This document shows positions 32,891-41,787 of a stretch of DNA of 64,000 nt, one piece after another. The DNA lies in NCBI RefSeq assembly GCF_009831115.1, contig NZ_WUUK01000002.1, positions 372,001 through 436,000 on the forward strand, given 5' to 3'. The notes under the pieces are model-generated. The model was given only the letters and a program-made list of their open reading frames with translations, did not search any database and was not told the DNA's origin. Within the stretch, counting starts at the first letter, position 1. Every line of letters begins with the position of its first letter. Source of the stretch: Salinicoccus hispanicus. GTDB taxonomy: Bacteria > Bacillota > Bacilli > Staphylococcales > Salinicoccaceae. A program made the translations under genes and the position numbers.

Positions 32891-34738
32891 ATGGACGCTA
32901 GAAAACGTTACTTACTCTTTCTGCTTGTCGACTCGCTCATCGTCACCTTCTCGGTGTTTATCGGCTACTATATTCTCATACCATTCTTCTCGGACTATTC
33001 ACTGACAATGCTCGGAGTCACATCCGTCATACTGCTCGTGAACCATCACCTGTTTGCCTATATTTTCAACCTTTACCACAGGGCATGGGTATATGCGAGT
33101 GTCAGGGAACTGATTTCGGTTACGCAGGCTGTCAGTGGGTCTGTCATGGCGACGATCGTTTTGACTTTCCTGCTATTCGACACGGCATTTATGCGACTGA
33201 TGCTTGTGACCTGGATGATGCATCTGATACTGATCGGTGGATCCAGGTTGTTCTGGAAAGTGATTACCTATGAAATGAATGGGCGTAGATCGCATGGCGT
33301 AAAGATGACACGGACACTGGTTTTTGGTGGAGGCAAAGGGGGCTCGATTCTCATCAAACAGATGCTGGATAATCCAGTAATGGGGATGAACCCGGTCGTT
33401 GTCGTGGATGACGACCCTGCCAAAAAGAATATGGAGCTTGCCGGTGGTGTCAAAGTGGAAGGCAACCGCCAGGATATTGAACGGCTGATCAAGACATACG
33501 ACATCAAGAAGGTGGTTATTGCCATCCCTTCTCTCAGCAAGGTGGAGCTGAAGGAAATTCATAAACTGGCCAATATTGAGAATGTCGATGTGCTGACGAT
33601 GCCGAATATTGAAGATGTCCTTTCAGGAAAGCTCGAAGTCAATGCACTGAGACACGTCCAGGTCGAAGACCTGCTGGGACGTGAGCCGGTTGAACTCGAT
33701 ATTAAAGGCATTGAAGAACAGGTGACGGACAAGACGATTCTCGTTACAGGTGCTGGCGGCAGTATCGGTTCCGAGATTGTCAGGCAGATTGCGAAGTTCA
33801 AACCGCGTCAGATACTGCTGCTCGGGCATGGTGAAAACAGTATCTATACCATCCTGGAAGAAGTGCTGCAGAACAAGGACGACAGCATCGGTTATGTACC
33901 GATCATCGCAGATGTCCAGAACCGACAGCGTATGTTCGAAGTGTTCGAGAAGTACCGACCGGACATCGTCTATCATGCAGCCGCACATAAGCATGTGCCG
34001 ATGATGGAATACAACTCCCGCGAAGCGGTGAAAAATAATGTCGTCGGAACGAAGAATACAGCAGAGGCGGCATGCCATTTCAAAGCGAATAAATTTGTGA
34101 TGATTTCGACAGACAAGGCAGTCAATCCGCCGAATGTCATGGGTGCGACGAAACGGATGGCGGAAATGATCGTCCAGGCATTGGATAAAGGGTGCAAGGA
34201 TACGACACTTGTGGCTGTACGTTTCGGCAATGTACTCGGCAGCCGTGGATCGGTCGTACCGAAATTCAAGAAGCAGATCCAGGCCGGTGGTCCGATTACA
34301 GTGACAGATCCCAGAATGACACGATACTTCATGACCATACCGGAAGCTTCAAGGCTGGTCATTCAGGCAGGGACCATCGCAGAGGGTGGCGAAGTATTCG
34401 TACTTGATATGGGAGAACCGGTCAAAATCGTCGATCTGGCGAAGAATATGATTCGCCTATGTGGCTTTGCAGAAGACGATATCGGTGTCGAGTTCGTCGG
34501 TATACGTCCCGGAGAAAAATTGTACGAAGAGCTGTTGAAAGAAGGGGAGATCCATCCCGAGCAGGTCTACGCAAAAATCTATCGCGGCAGAGTTTCCGAA
34601 TCATCGCTCAGTCTGATTGAAACACAGATCAAAGCGTTCCTGTCTATTGACGAGAATGAAATGAAGGAGCGTATCATCCAGTTTGTCAGACAGGAAAATA
34701 TGAATCCGGAAGAACTTGGCCAGGAACATGCAAGCTAA
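32891..34738 (+). CDS. capD: UDP-sugar 4,6-dehydratase, membrane type (CapD/EpsC)
   Basis: A 615-residue protein: four membrane helices (about residues 5-125), a nucleotide-binding intermediate domain (VFGGGKGGS near residue 145) and a C-terminal extended SDR domain beginning TGAGGSIGSE near residue 285. The catalytic tyrosine of normal SDRs is replaced by methionine in VMGATK (M417, K421), as in WbpM/PglF-type 4,6-dehydratases. It would convert UDP-GlcNAc to the 4-keto-6-deoxy sugar used by the DegT aminotransferase downstream. Its C-terminus overlaps the flippase gene. Confidence 0.92.
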   Translation: MDARKRYLLFLLVDSLIVTFSVFIGYYILIPFFSDYSLTMLGVTSVILLVNHHLFAYIFNLYHRAWVYASVRELISVTQAVSGSVMATIVLTFLLFDTAFMRLMLVTWMMHLILIGGSRLFWKVITYEMNGRRSHGVKMTRTLVFGGGKGGSILIKQMLDNPVMGMNPVVVVDDDPAKKNMELAGGVKVEGNRQDIERLIKTYDIKKVVIAIPSLSKVELKEIHKLANIENVDVLTMPNIEDVLSGKLEVNALRHVQVEDLLGREPVELDIKGIEEQVTDKTILVTGAGGSIGSEIVRQIAKFKPRQILLLGHGENSIYTILEEVLQNKDDSIGYVPIIADVQNRQRMFEVFEKYRPDIVYHAAAHKHVPMMEYNSREAVKNNVVGTKNTAEAACHFKANKFVMISTDKAVNPPNVMGATKRMAEMIVQALDKGCKDTTLVAVRFGNVLGSRGSVVPKFKKQIQAGGPITVTDPRMTRYFMTIPEASRLVIQAGTIAEGGEVFVLDMGEPVKIVDLAKNMIRLCGFAEDDIGVEFVGIRPGEKLYEELLKEGEIHPEQVYAKIYRGRVSESSLSLIETQIKAFLSIDENEMKERIIQFVRQENMNPEELGQEHAS

Positions 34739-35936
34739 AATCATGAACATCGTAGGGACCTTGCTGTTTGCCATCAACCAGTGGGTACAGGTCATTTTGA
34801 TTACGCGTCTGCTCGGTCTCTACGAAGTGGGCCTGTTCTCATATTTTCTGGCTCTGACAGGCCCGCTTGTATTGTTCAGCCGCTTCATGCTGTCGGTACT
34901 CGTACCGACGCAGAGGAAGCTGTCCTATGATTATGTGATATTCCAGGAGTTCAGAAGAATCACCAACTACGCTTTTATCGCAGGATCAGTGATTGTCATG
35001 ATTTTTGTCGATCTGAACATGTACGAAAGTCTATGTCTCATGGTCTTCGTCCTCTACAAGTGTTATGAGAACAAGGAAGAATTCATCTATACGGAGAATA
35101 TTGCAGAGTCGAGAATCGATTTCATGGCAAGATCGAAGATATACAAAAGCATCATCACAATCATTCTGTTTACAGTCACGGCATTCTTTTTCAGGTCACT
35201 CCTGCTGGCGGTACTGAGCCTGCTTGTTTCACAGATGCTCATCTACTACTTTTATGACCGCAGATTCTCCTACTCGGAACAGAGGGCGAAGATCGGCATC
35301 AAGCGGATCGAGTTCAGAAACATCTTCATCCTTGGCATCGGTCTATCGATGGTTGAAGTGCTCAACTCGCTTGTTTCGAACATTCCAAGGTATATTCTTG
35401 AACACTACCATAGCGTCGAGACACTCGGTGTTTTCGCGACAATCCTGTACTTCATGATCATCACCAACAACATCGTAGTCGCCATCAACCAGAGTGTGGT
35501 GGCAGGGCTCGCGAAGGAAGCACAGGCAAGTGTGAAAAAGTTCTACCGGTCGTTTTTCAGGCTATGCGGGATATTTCTCGTCATCATCATTGCAGGGGAA
35601 GCCATACTGCTCCTGTTCGGCAACGATATACTCGTTCTGGTCTATGGGGAAGCATTCATGGGCTATCAGAATGAGATGCTGCTCCTTGGCATCCTGCTGA
35701 TATTCACCGTCTATACGAAACTGTTCGAGATGGCGCTCAGCATATTCAATATCTACAATCTTCAGCTGCTCCTGCAGGGAACCACATTCATTGCAGCAGT
35801 CATATTTTCGTTCATCATCATTATCCCTTATGGCTTAACCGGTGCATTTATCGTGGTGATCATCAACTATATGATTCTGGCCGCAGGCCAGGTCGGCGTG
35901 CTGGTCTACCATTGGAAATACAAAGTAGGTTCCTAG
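34728..35936 (+). CDS. Wzx-like polysaccharide flippase
   Basis: About 402 residues with around twelve membrane helices and the MOP-superfamily N-terminus (VGTLLFAINQWVQVILITRLLGLYEVG). It should flip the lipid-linked repeat unit made by this operon. The start is not certain: ATG 34728 overlaps the dehydratase gene by 11 bases and lies 2 bases from AGGA; ATG 34743 is an alternative. It resembles the flippase at 4628 in size and layout, but codon and base composition differ markedly. Confidence 0.83.
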   Translation: MQAKIMNIVGTLLFAINQWVQVILITRLLGLYEVGLFSYFLALTGPLVLFSRFMLSVLVPTQRKLSYDYVIFQEFRRITNYAFIAGSVIVMIFVDLNMYESLCLMVFVLYKCYENKEEFIYTENIAESRIDFMARSKIYKSIITIILFTVTAFFFRSLLLAVLSLLVSQMLIYYFYDRRFSYSEQRAKIGIKRIEFRNIFILGIGLSMVEVLNSLVSNIPRYILEHYHSVETLGVFATILYFMIITNNIVVAINQSVVAGLAKEAQASVKKFYRSFFRLCGIFLVIIIAGEAILLLFGNDILVLVYGEAFMGYQNEMLLLGILLIFTVYTKLFEMALSIFNIYNLQLLLQGTTFIAAVIFSFIIIIPYGLTGAFIVVIINYMILAAGQVGVLVYHWKYKVGS

Positions 35937-35948
35937 GAGGCGGAGCGC

Positions 35949-37250
35949 ATGCTGATCATCTGGTTGATCGCACTGATCTATGTGGTAATGGGCTATCTGT
36001 TCAGACTCTATATCGCAGATACGACTTACCTGACTGTTTCATTCATTGTCATCACAGCACTTCTGCTGTTCTTCATACTGTATTTGAAATACACAAAGTT
36101 TCTCATGATCTTATATGTGGGATTCCTCGCAAGGCTTGGGACGGTACTGTATGACCTGCAGCCGAAGGTGCCTAAACTTCCGCATAGTGGCATCGATTCT
36201 GAAAGCTACTATAAGACAGCGCAGTATATCAGCGAGAAGATGGCACTGATGAATGCAGAGATGTACGGGGGCATATACACGAAATTTCTGGCAGTCATCT
36301 TCAATATGTACGGTGACGACCGGCTTTTCGCACAGTTCCTGAACGTGCTGATGACATTGTCCGCCATACTGCTTGTCATACACATATTCAGAATGCTGGA
36401 TGTCCCGCCGAAGATCCAGGTTGTGATGGTCGGGGTCATGTCATTCTTCCCGCATTCGATCATATTCTCGAGCATACTGGTGAGGGAAGCGGTCATCACG
36501 CTGATGATGGCACTATCACTCTACTATTTTGTCAGATGGTACAAAGGTCGGGAATGGACCAGTGCGATTCTGAGTGTGATCATCGTTCTGATCGGCGCGT
36601 CGTTCCATACAGCAGTCATCGGTGTCGTGGTCGGCTACATGTTCGGCTTCATATTCTACCAGCATAATCAAAACGCGTTCAGATTTACACTGAAATCGAT
36701 GATTCCGTTCAGTCTCTTTGCACTGGCGACGACATATGTTCTGATCTTCCCGGAAAGTATAGAAGCGCTACCGATCTATGACAAGATCGATCAGGTCCAA
36801 AGGGGCAATGACAGCCTCTTGGACGCATTCACGGATGATATTGGAGGCAGTGCCTACCTGAGCGGACTGGTGGTCAATAACATCTACCAGATGGTTGCCT
36901 TTTCACCGATCAAGGTACTCTATTTCATCGGTTCACCGATGCCGTGGACAATCAGGAATCCGAATGATCTCATTGCTTTCATGCTGGATGGGGTTTTCTA
37001 TCTCTTCGTACTTGCTGTATTCATCAAAAATTTCGGGCTCATCAGAAGACGTCCGATACTTGGTGTCATCCTGCTGAGTATTGTTGTGACCTGGATCATT
37101 TTTGGCATCGGCATTTCGAACGCCGGAACGGCCCTCAGACACCGGTTCAAAATATTCTACATCATCATTGTGGCAGTCGGTGTCATATGGGCGAATAGAG
37201 AGAAAGAGAAGAAACGTCCGGGGATACCGATGAAGGAAAAGCAAGTATAG
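35949..37250 (+). CDS. Polysaccharide polymerase-like membrane protein
   Basis: A 433-residue membrane protein with about eleven helices and two extracytoplasmic loops: one near residues 75-105 with the SGIDSESYY stretch, one near residues 265-300. The layout and the FPHSIIFSSILVREA segment recall EpsG-type and GtrII-like membrane proteins. A Wzy-type polymerase is the missing function in this operon, which supports the call. A glycosyltransferase of the C fold is an alternative. CTAGGAGG ends near base 35940, 8 bases before the ATG. Confidence 0.68.
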   Translation: MLIIWLIALIYVVMGYLFRLYIADTTYLTVSFIVITALLLFFILYLKYTKFLMILYVGFLARLGTVLYDLQPKVPKLPHSGIDSESYYKTAQYISEKMALMNAEMYGGIYTKFLAVIFNMYGDDRLFAQFLNVLMTLSAILLVIHIFRMLDVPPKIQVVMVGVMSFFPHSIIFSSILVREAVITLMMALSLYYFVRWYKGREWTSAILSVIIVLIGASFHTAVIGVVVGYMFGFIFYQHNQNAFRFTLKSMIPFSLFALATTYVLIFPESIEALPIYDKIDQVQRGNDSLLDAFTDDIGGSAYLSGLVVNNIYQMVAFSPIKVLYFIGSPMPWTIRNPNDLIAFMLDGVFYLFVLAVFIKNFGLIRRRPILGVILLSIVVTWIIFGIGISNAGTALRHRFKIFYIIIVAVGVIWANREKEKKRPGIPMKEKQV

Positions 37251-37323
37251 GCATTGATTGACGTCTTGCAAGCAGCCCGACGGGTGCGGCTGCTAATAAA
37301 CAGGGGTTTGGGAGATGTAGCTT

Positions 37324-38493
37324 ATGCAGAAAAAAATTATTCATGGGGTAACTTCTTCCATGAGTGCACTGTTCATCCATGAGCAGATACACTTCATTGA
37401 GAAAAATGGCTATCAAGTGGAAGTAGTATGCAACAATATGCCTGAAAGACATTACGAAGGTCTGAAGCTCACGCATATTCCTTTTGAACGTGAAATCAGC
37501 ATCTATAGGGATGTGACCACCCTTTATGCGCTCTACAGATATCTGAAACGGAAAAAACCGGATATCATTGTTTTCAGCACACCGAAAGCAGGACTGCTCG
37601 GCATGATCGCCGGCTACCTGAACGGCACAGAGACAAGAATATTTGCCCAGTGGGGACTGCGTCTGGAGACGGTGACGGGGGTGAAGAAACTGATTCTGCA
37701 GACGACGGAGAAGCTGACATGTCTGCTCAGCACGCATGTCGTCATACTCTCCGACAGTCTGGAAGCGGAAATGGTCGGCAGAAAACTGGTGGATCCGAAA
37801 AAGGTGGTCCGGATCGGCAAGGGGAGTGTCAATGGCCTGGATATGGAGCGGTTCAATCCTCGTGTGATTGATCAGGATCGGCTGGCACGGATGAAGGAAG
37901 AACTGGATATCAAGCCGACTGACTTCATCATCGGCTATATGGGAAGAATCACGAGAGATAAGGGAACCAATGAACTTGTGGAAGCCTTCGTGAAACTCAG
38001 TGAGAAACATGAGCATGTCAAATTGCTGCTTGCCGGTGACATCGAAGCGGGAGATCCGATCAGACCGGAAAACAAGGAGATGATCGAGACTCATGAGCGG
38101 ATTCTACTGTGTGCATATACAAACGAACCGGAATACTACTACGGCATGATGCACGTATTTGCATTCCCTACGTACCGCGAAGGGTTCGGTACAGTAAGTA
38201 TAGAGGCACAGGCGATGCTTGTACCGGTCATCGGTTTTGATTCCACAGGTGTCAGAGACACGATTGTAGATGACAAAACGGGCCTGATAGTGAGAAGCAA
38301 TGATGCCGAAGGCTTGGAGAAAGCCATCGAAGATATGGTCATCCACCCTGAAAAACGGGAGCAGATGGGACGTGATGCCCGCATATTCGTCAAAGAGAAC
38401 TTCGACAGGGAGCTCATACAGCAGAAGGTTCTCGATTTCTACAATACGCTGGGTACGGCAGGCGACGAAGAAGTGGCATATTCGAAAGCATAG
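37324..38493 (+). CDS. Glycosyltransferase family 4 (EpsD/CapM-like)
   Basis: A 389-residue GT-B enzyme: N-terminal KIIHGVTSSMSALFIHEQI, an IIGYMGRITRDKGTNEL donor-domain start near residue 200, and the EX7E motif in EGFGTVSIEA near residue 285. It is a retaining cytoplasmic glycosyltransferase and resembles those acting early after the priming sugar (PglA, CapM, EpsD groups). It is the only glycosyltransferase of the operon, which suggests a small repeat unit or help from other loci. Confidence 0.88.
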   Translation: MQKKIIHGVTSSMSALFIHEQIHFIEKNGYQVEVVCNNMPERHYEGLKLTHIPFEREISIYRDVTTLYALYRYLKRKKPDIIVFSTPKAGLLGMIAGYLNGTETRIFAQWGLRLETVTGVKKLILQTTEKLTCLLSTHVVILSDSLEAEMVGRKLVDPKKVVRIGKGSVNGLDMERFNPRVIDQDRLARMKEELDIKPTDFIIGYMGRITRDKGTNELVEAFVKLSEKHEHVKLLLAGDIEAGDPIRPENKEMIETHERILLCAYTNEPEYYYGMMHVFAFPTYREGFGTVSIEAQAMLVPVIGFDSTGVRDTIVDDKTGLIVRSNDAEGLEKAIEDMVIHPEKREQMGRDARIFVKENFDRELIQQKVLDFYNTLGTAGDEEVAYSKA

Positions 38494-38661
38494 GACGCAG
38501 GGCACTATCAAGTGGAGCGTGCATGGATAGAGAGAGACCAATTTGAGTCATGCGACGTTCCATATAGTTGTGAAGCACACATCATCGGCTTTGTCGGGAA
38601 GCTGGAGATGTGCGGAATTGAACGGGTAAGACAATTCAATTAAGGGAGAGGTGACCAGATT

Positions 38662-39816
38662 ATGTCGAAGCGCAGAATCCTTTTGTCATCACCTCATATG
38701 GGTGGCACTGAAACGAAGTACGTCCAGGAAGCGTTCAGTACAAACTGGATTGCACCATTGGGAGAAAATGTTGATAGATTCGAGGAACAGGTCAAGGAAT
38801 TTACAGGAGCAAATGCAGCATGTGCTTTAAGTAGTGGGACGGGGGCCATCCACATTGCACTTGATCTCCTGAAAGTCGAACAGGGCGATATTGTGCTCTG
38901 TTCATCACTCACTTTTGTAGCCAGTGCAAATCCGATTCTCTATCATGGCGGCAAGCCGGTATTCATCGATTCCGAGATGGACAGCTGGAACATGTGTCCA
39001 AAGTCTTTGGAAAAGGCTTTGAAATACTACAAGATGCTCGGCAAAAAGCCAAAAGCGGTCGTTGTCGTCAACCTGTATGGCCAGTCGGCACGCATGGATG
39101 AAATCGGCGAAATATGCAGACGGTATGGTGTCCCAATAATCGAGGATGCAGCAGAATCCCTTGGGGCCGTCTACAAGGGCAGGATGAGTGGAACCTTCGG
39201 CAGATTCGGCATCTTTTCTTTCAACGGGAACAAGATCATCACGACATCAGGGGGCGGGATGATCATTTCAAATGATGAGGTGCTCATAGAAAGGGCCTTG
39301 AAGAAAGCGACCCAATCCAAAGAGAATGCGGCTTATTATCAGCATGAAACGGTTGGATACAACTATCGTCTGAGCAATGTCTGTGCGGGCATTGGAAGAG
39401 GACAGATGGAAGTGCTGGAAGAACGCATCGAGCAGAAGCGTAATATTTTCGATAAGTATGTGGCGGGGCTTGGAGATGTAGACGGTATCGAATTCATGCC
39501 GGAGATCGAAGGGTCATACCATACAAGATGGCTGTCCACGATGCTCATCGACCCTAAGAAGGTGGGTGTCAGCGCAGGCGAGCTGATCGAACATCTTGGA
39601 GAAAGCAATATCGAAGCAAGGCATGTCTGGAAGCCGCTTCATATGCAGCCGCTATTTGACGGGTCCGAGTATTTCCACGGTGGAGATGACAATGCGAAGT
39701 ATCTGTTCGAGCACGGCATCTGCCTGCCATCGGATACGAAGATGACTGAAGCGGAAATAAATGAGGTCATCGGTCTGTGCAGGGAACGCATCCTTGCCCA
39801 GGAACTTTTCGCTTGA
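38662..39816 (+). CDS. DegT/DnrJ/EryC1 sugar aminotransferase (EpsN-like)
   Basis: A 384-residue PLP enzyme with RILLSSPHMGGTE at the N-terminus, IEDAAESLGA near residue 160 and the PLP lysine in FSFNGNKIITTSGGG near residue 191. The family transfers an amino group to 4-keto sugars on UDP. With the 4,6-dehydratase of this operon it would make a UDP-4-amino-4,6-dideoxy sugar, the precursor of bacillosamine-type residues. That amino group is a natural target for the formyltransferases at 27446 or 28855 or for the GNAT-like gene next door. Confidence 0.9.
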   Translation: MSKRRILLSSPHMGGTETKYVQEAFSTNWIAPLGENVDRFEEQVKEFTGANAACALSSGTGAIHIALDLLKVEQGDIVLCSSLTFVASANPILYHGGKPVFIDSEMDSWNMCPKSLEKALKYYKMLGKKPKAVVVVNLYGQSARMDEIGEICRRYGVPIIEDAAESLGAVYKGRMSGTFGRFGIFSFNGNKIITTSGGGMIISNDEVLIERALKKATQSKENAAYYQHETVGYNYRLSNVCAGIGRGQMEVLEERIEQKRNIFDKYVAGLGDVDGIEFMPEIEGSYHTRWLSTMLIDPKKVGVSAGELIEHLGESNIEARHVWKPLHMQPLFDGSEYFHGGDDNAKYLFEHGICLPSDTKMTEAEINEVIGLCRERILAQELFA

Positions 39817-39872
39817 TGGCACAACTTCGCAGAAATGATAAGCGGTGAATCTACTTATTTGGAGGACGGACA

Positions 39873-40877
39873 GTGAATAGAGATATCTATTTTACAAAAG
39901 AGTATGCAGAGGTCAACGAGCTGATAGAACACGGAGAGGCAATTTCCATTGAAATTCAATGCGAGTATGGTCATATTACCCATACGGCCATAAAAAGAGA
40001 AATTGATACCGGAATAGATGGTGAAAAGTACTATGATCTGATCACGCCATATGGATATGGAGGACCGGTCGTCCACGAATATGTGAATCTGAAAAAGCTT
40101 ATCGAAGTTTTTGAAGAGACACTTATGGACTATTGCGATAAGCACAGCATCGTATCCGAGTTTGTGAGATTCCATCCTTTATTCCAGAACCAGGAGTCAT
40201 TCAGAAGTGTCTATGATGTGAAGTATATGAGAAAGACTGTAGGCACAGACCTGATAAGTTCCACCGACATCTTCCAAAGTGAATTCTGTGCGACTGCACG
40301 CAGGCGTGTCAGAAAACTGGTTAAAGATGAGAAGTTCTCCTGTATACTGGCGAGAGGTTTCCACGATATTGAAGACTTCATTGCAATCTATAATGATACG
40401 ATGGACCGCCATCATGCGACGGATTTCTACTATTTCGACCGTGCGTATTTCGAAGGATTGAAAAGGAAATTCGGAAACAGGCTGGTCACAACGAGCGTCT
40501 ATTTTGAAGGTCAGATCATTGCGATGGGGCTGTACTTCATTTCTGAAGACATCATCCACGATCATCTGAATGGCACCCTGGCGGAACATCTTCATCATTC
40601 ACCAGCCTACCTTCTGAAATACACGATGATGAACTGGGCGAAGGCGAATGACTTCTCCCTCGTCCATTACGGCGGGGGTGTCTCCAATGCTGAAGACGAC
40701 TCCGTCCTGAAGTTCAAGAAGCGTTTTTCAAACCATACCGAGTTCGAATTCCATATCGGCATGAAAATATGGAATAGGACAGCGTATGATGCGTTATGCC
40801 GGCAGAAAGGTATCGATAAAAAGACCGATTATTTCCCTGCCTATCGTGCACCGCGTATCGCTGTAAAAGAAAATTGA
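39873..40877 (+). CDS. GNAT/FemAB-like acyltransferase (Acetyltransf_6 type)
   Basis: A 334-residue protein starting with GTG 39873, 6 bases after GGAGGA. The core from about residue 135 (FCATARRRVRKLVKDE, VYFEGQIIAMGLYFI, the NGTLAEHLHHSPAYLLKY helix, and KFKKRFS near the end) fits the GNAT-like domain found in exopolysaccharide and FemAB-type proteins. It probably adds an acyl or aminoacyl group to the polymer or its precursor. Substrate unknown. It occupies the place where eps operons usually carry an acetyltransferase. Confidence 0.72.
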   Translation: MNRDIYFTKEYAEVNELIEHGEAISIEIQCEYGHITHTAIKREIDTGIDGEKYYDLITPYGYGGPVVHEYVNLKKLIEVFEETLMDYCDKHSIVSEFVRFHPLFQNQESFRSVYDVKYMRKTVGTDLISSTDIFQSEFCATARRRVRKLVKDEKFSCILARGFHDIEDFIAIYNDTMDRHHATDFYYFDRAYFEGLKRKFGNRLVTTSVYFEGQIIAMGLYFISEDIIHDHLNGTLAEHLHHSPAYLLKYTMMNWAKANDFSLVHYGGGVSNAEDDSVLKFKKRFSNHTEFEFHIGMKIWNRTAYDALCRQKGIDKKTDYFPAYRAPRIAVKEN

Positions 40878-40885
40878 TTCAGAGG

Positions 40886-40917
40886 CTGCATTCCAGGAAT
40901 CCTGTTTTGGAATGCAG
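40886..40917 (+). terminator. Hairpin after acyltransferase gene
   Basis: CTGCATTCCA (40886-40895) and its complement (40908-40917) form a perfect 10-bp stem with a 12-base loop, followed by TTCTGATTTTG. It may end part of the operon transcripts before the DUF218 gene. Confidence 0.6.
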
Positions 40918-40996
40918 TTCTGATTTTGAGTGATGTCATCTGGGCTGATAGTGAAACAGAATTCATCTGCATCATTATGCTCGATCAGGAGGACCT

Positions 40997-41566
40997 ATGA
41001 AAATAAGAATCATAATTATTGTGGTTTGCATTGCGCTGATGCTGGTTGTCCTATCATTGATTGAAAGTTTCAGCCATAACTATTCTGACGCGCCTGTAGA
41101 AAGTGATCTGATTGTGATGCTTGGAGGAGGCGATGAAGCGAGAATGCAGAAAGCCGCCCAGTTGTACCTGGATGGCTATGCAGATCAAGTACTGATTACA
41201 CCTGTAGTCGAATCGGAAGAATCGACACAGAGTTCGGCACTCGCAATGGAATATGGGATTTCAGAAGAAGCACTCATACTGGAGGATGAAGCCATCAGTA
41301 CCTATACCAACGCCACCATTACGATTGATATCATGGAGGATCGAGGCATGGATTCAGCCCTCATTGTCACAAGCGACTATCACATCAAACGGTCGAAGTA
41401 CATCTATGACAAGCTGAACGATGGCAGTTTTGAATTCAAGTATATTTCAGCACTATCAGAGCAGGATGGGAGATGGCATGAGGGCAGCGATGCATTCTAT
41501 ATCTGGTCCAGTGAATATATCAAGATGTGGGTCTATCGGATGGGCATATACTGGTTCAGTGAGTAA
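40997..41566 (+). CDS. YdcF/SanA-like DUF218 membrane-anchored protein
   Basis: A 189-residue protein with one N-terminal membrane helix (residues 3-24) and a DUF218 domain: LIVMLGGGDEARMQKAAQLY, ALILEDEAISTYTNA and VTSDYHIKRSKYI. Family members such as ElyC and SanA affect envelope polymers, possibly by acting on undecaprenyl-linked sugars, but the biochemistry is unsettled. It has its own CAGGAGG site, 120 bases after the acyltransferase, and closes the exopolysaccharide region before a terminator. Confidence 0.82.
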   Translation: MKIRIIIIVVCIALMLVVLSLIESFSHNYSDAPVESDLIVMLGGGDEARMQKAAQLYLDGYADQVLITPVVESEESTQSSALAMEYGISEEALILEDEAISTYTNATITIDIMEDRGMDSALIVTSDYHIKRSKYIYDKLNDGSFEFKYISALSEQDGRWHEGSDAFYIWSSEYIKMWVYRMGIYWFSE

Positions 41567-41583
41567 TAACATCTAAAACGAGG

Positions 41584-41620
41584 CATTCTGGGATTGGCAT
41601 ACAATTTCAGAATGTTTTTT
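41584..41620 (+). terminator. Rho-independent terminator after exopolysaccharide region
   Basis: A 13-bp stem with two G-U pairs (arms 41584-41596 and 41602-41614) is followed by six T residues. It marks the end of the second exopolysaccharide operon. Confidence 0.92.
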
Positions 41621-41787
41621 ATTTATTCTTGAAATATTTTATTAAGAAGTGTTTTTAAATTATTTTTTTGAGCCTATCTCTTGACTTTATAGGATTTGTG
41701 ACACTTGTTGATAGAGTAGAGGATGAAATAAGAATTGTATTGTGTTAGGTTGTTATAGGCACCACAAAACAAAGGGGGAAATAATAA

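Noticed and set aside
33173-34362. Several long open frames on the minus strand inside the dehydratase gene (for example 33173-33562 and 33973-34362).
   Set aside because: They lie fully inside a gene with clear domain motifs, lack ribosome sites and show no recognisable protein family; they are frame shadows of a GC-richer gene.
37183-38094. A 303-codon minus-strand frame opposite the glycosyltransferase.
   Set aside because: It overlaps a GT4 gene with intact EX7E motif and correct spacing to its neighbours; the antisense product is rich in His, Cys and Arg and matches no family I know.
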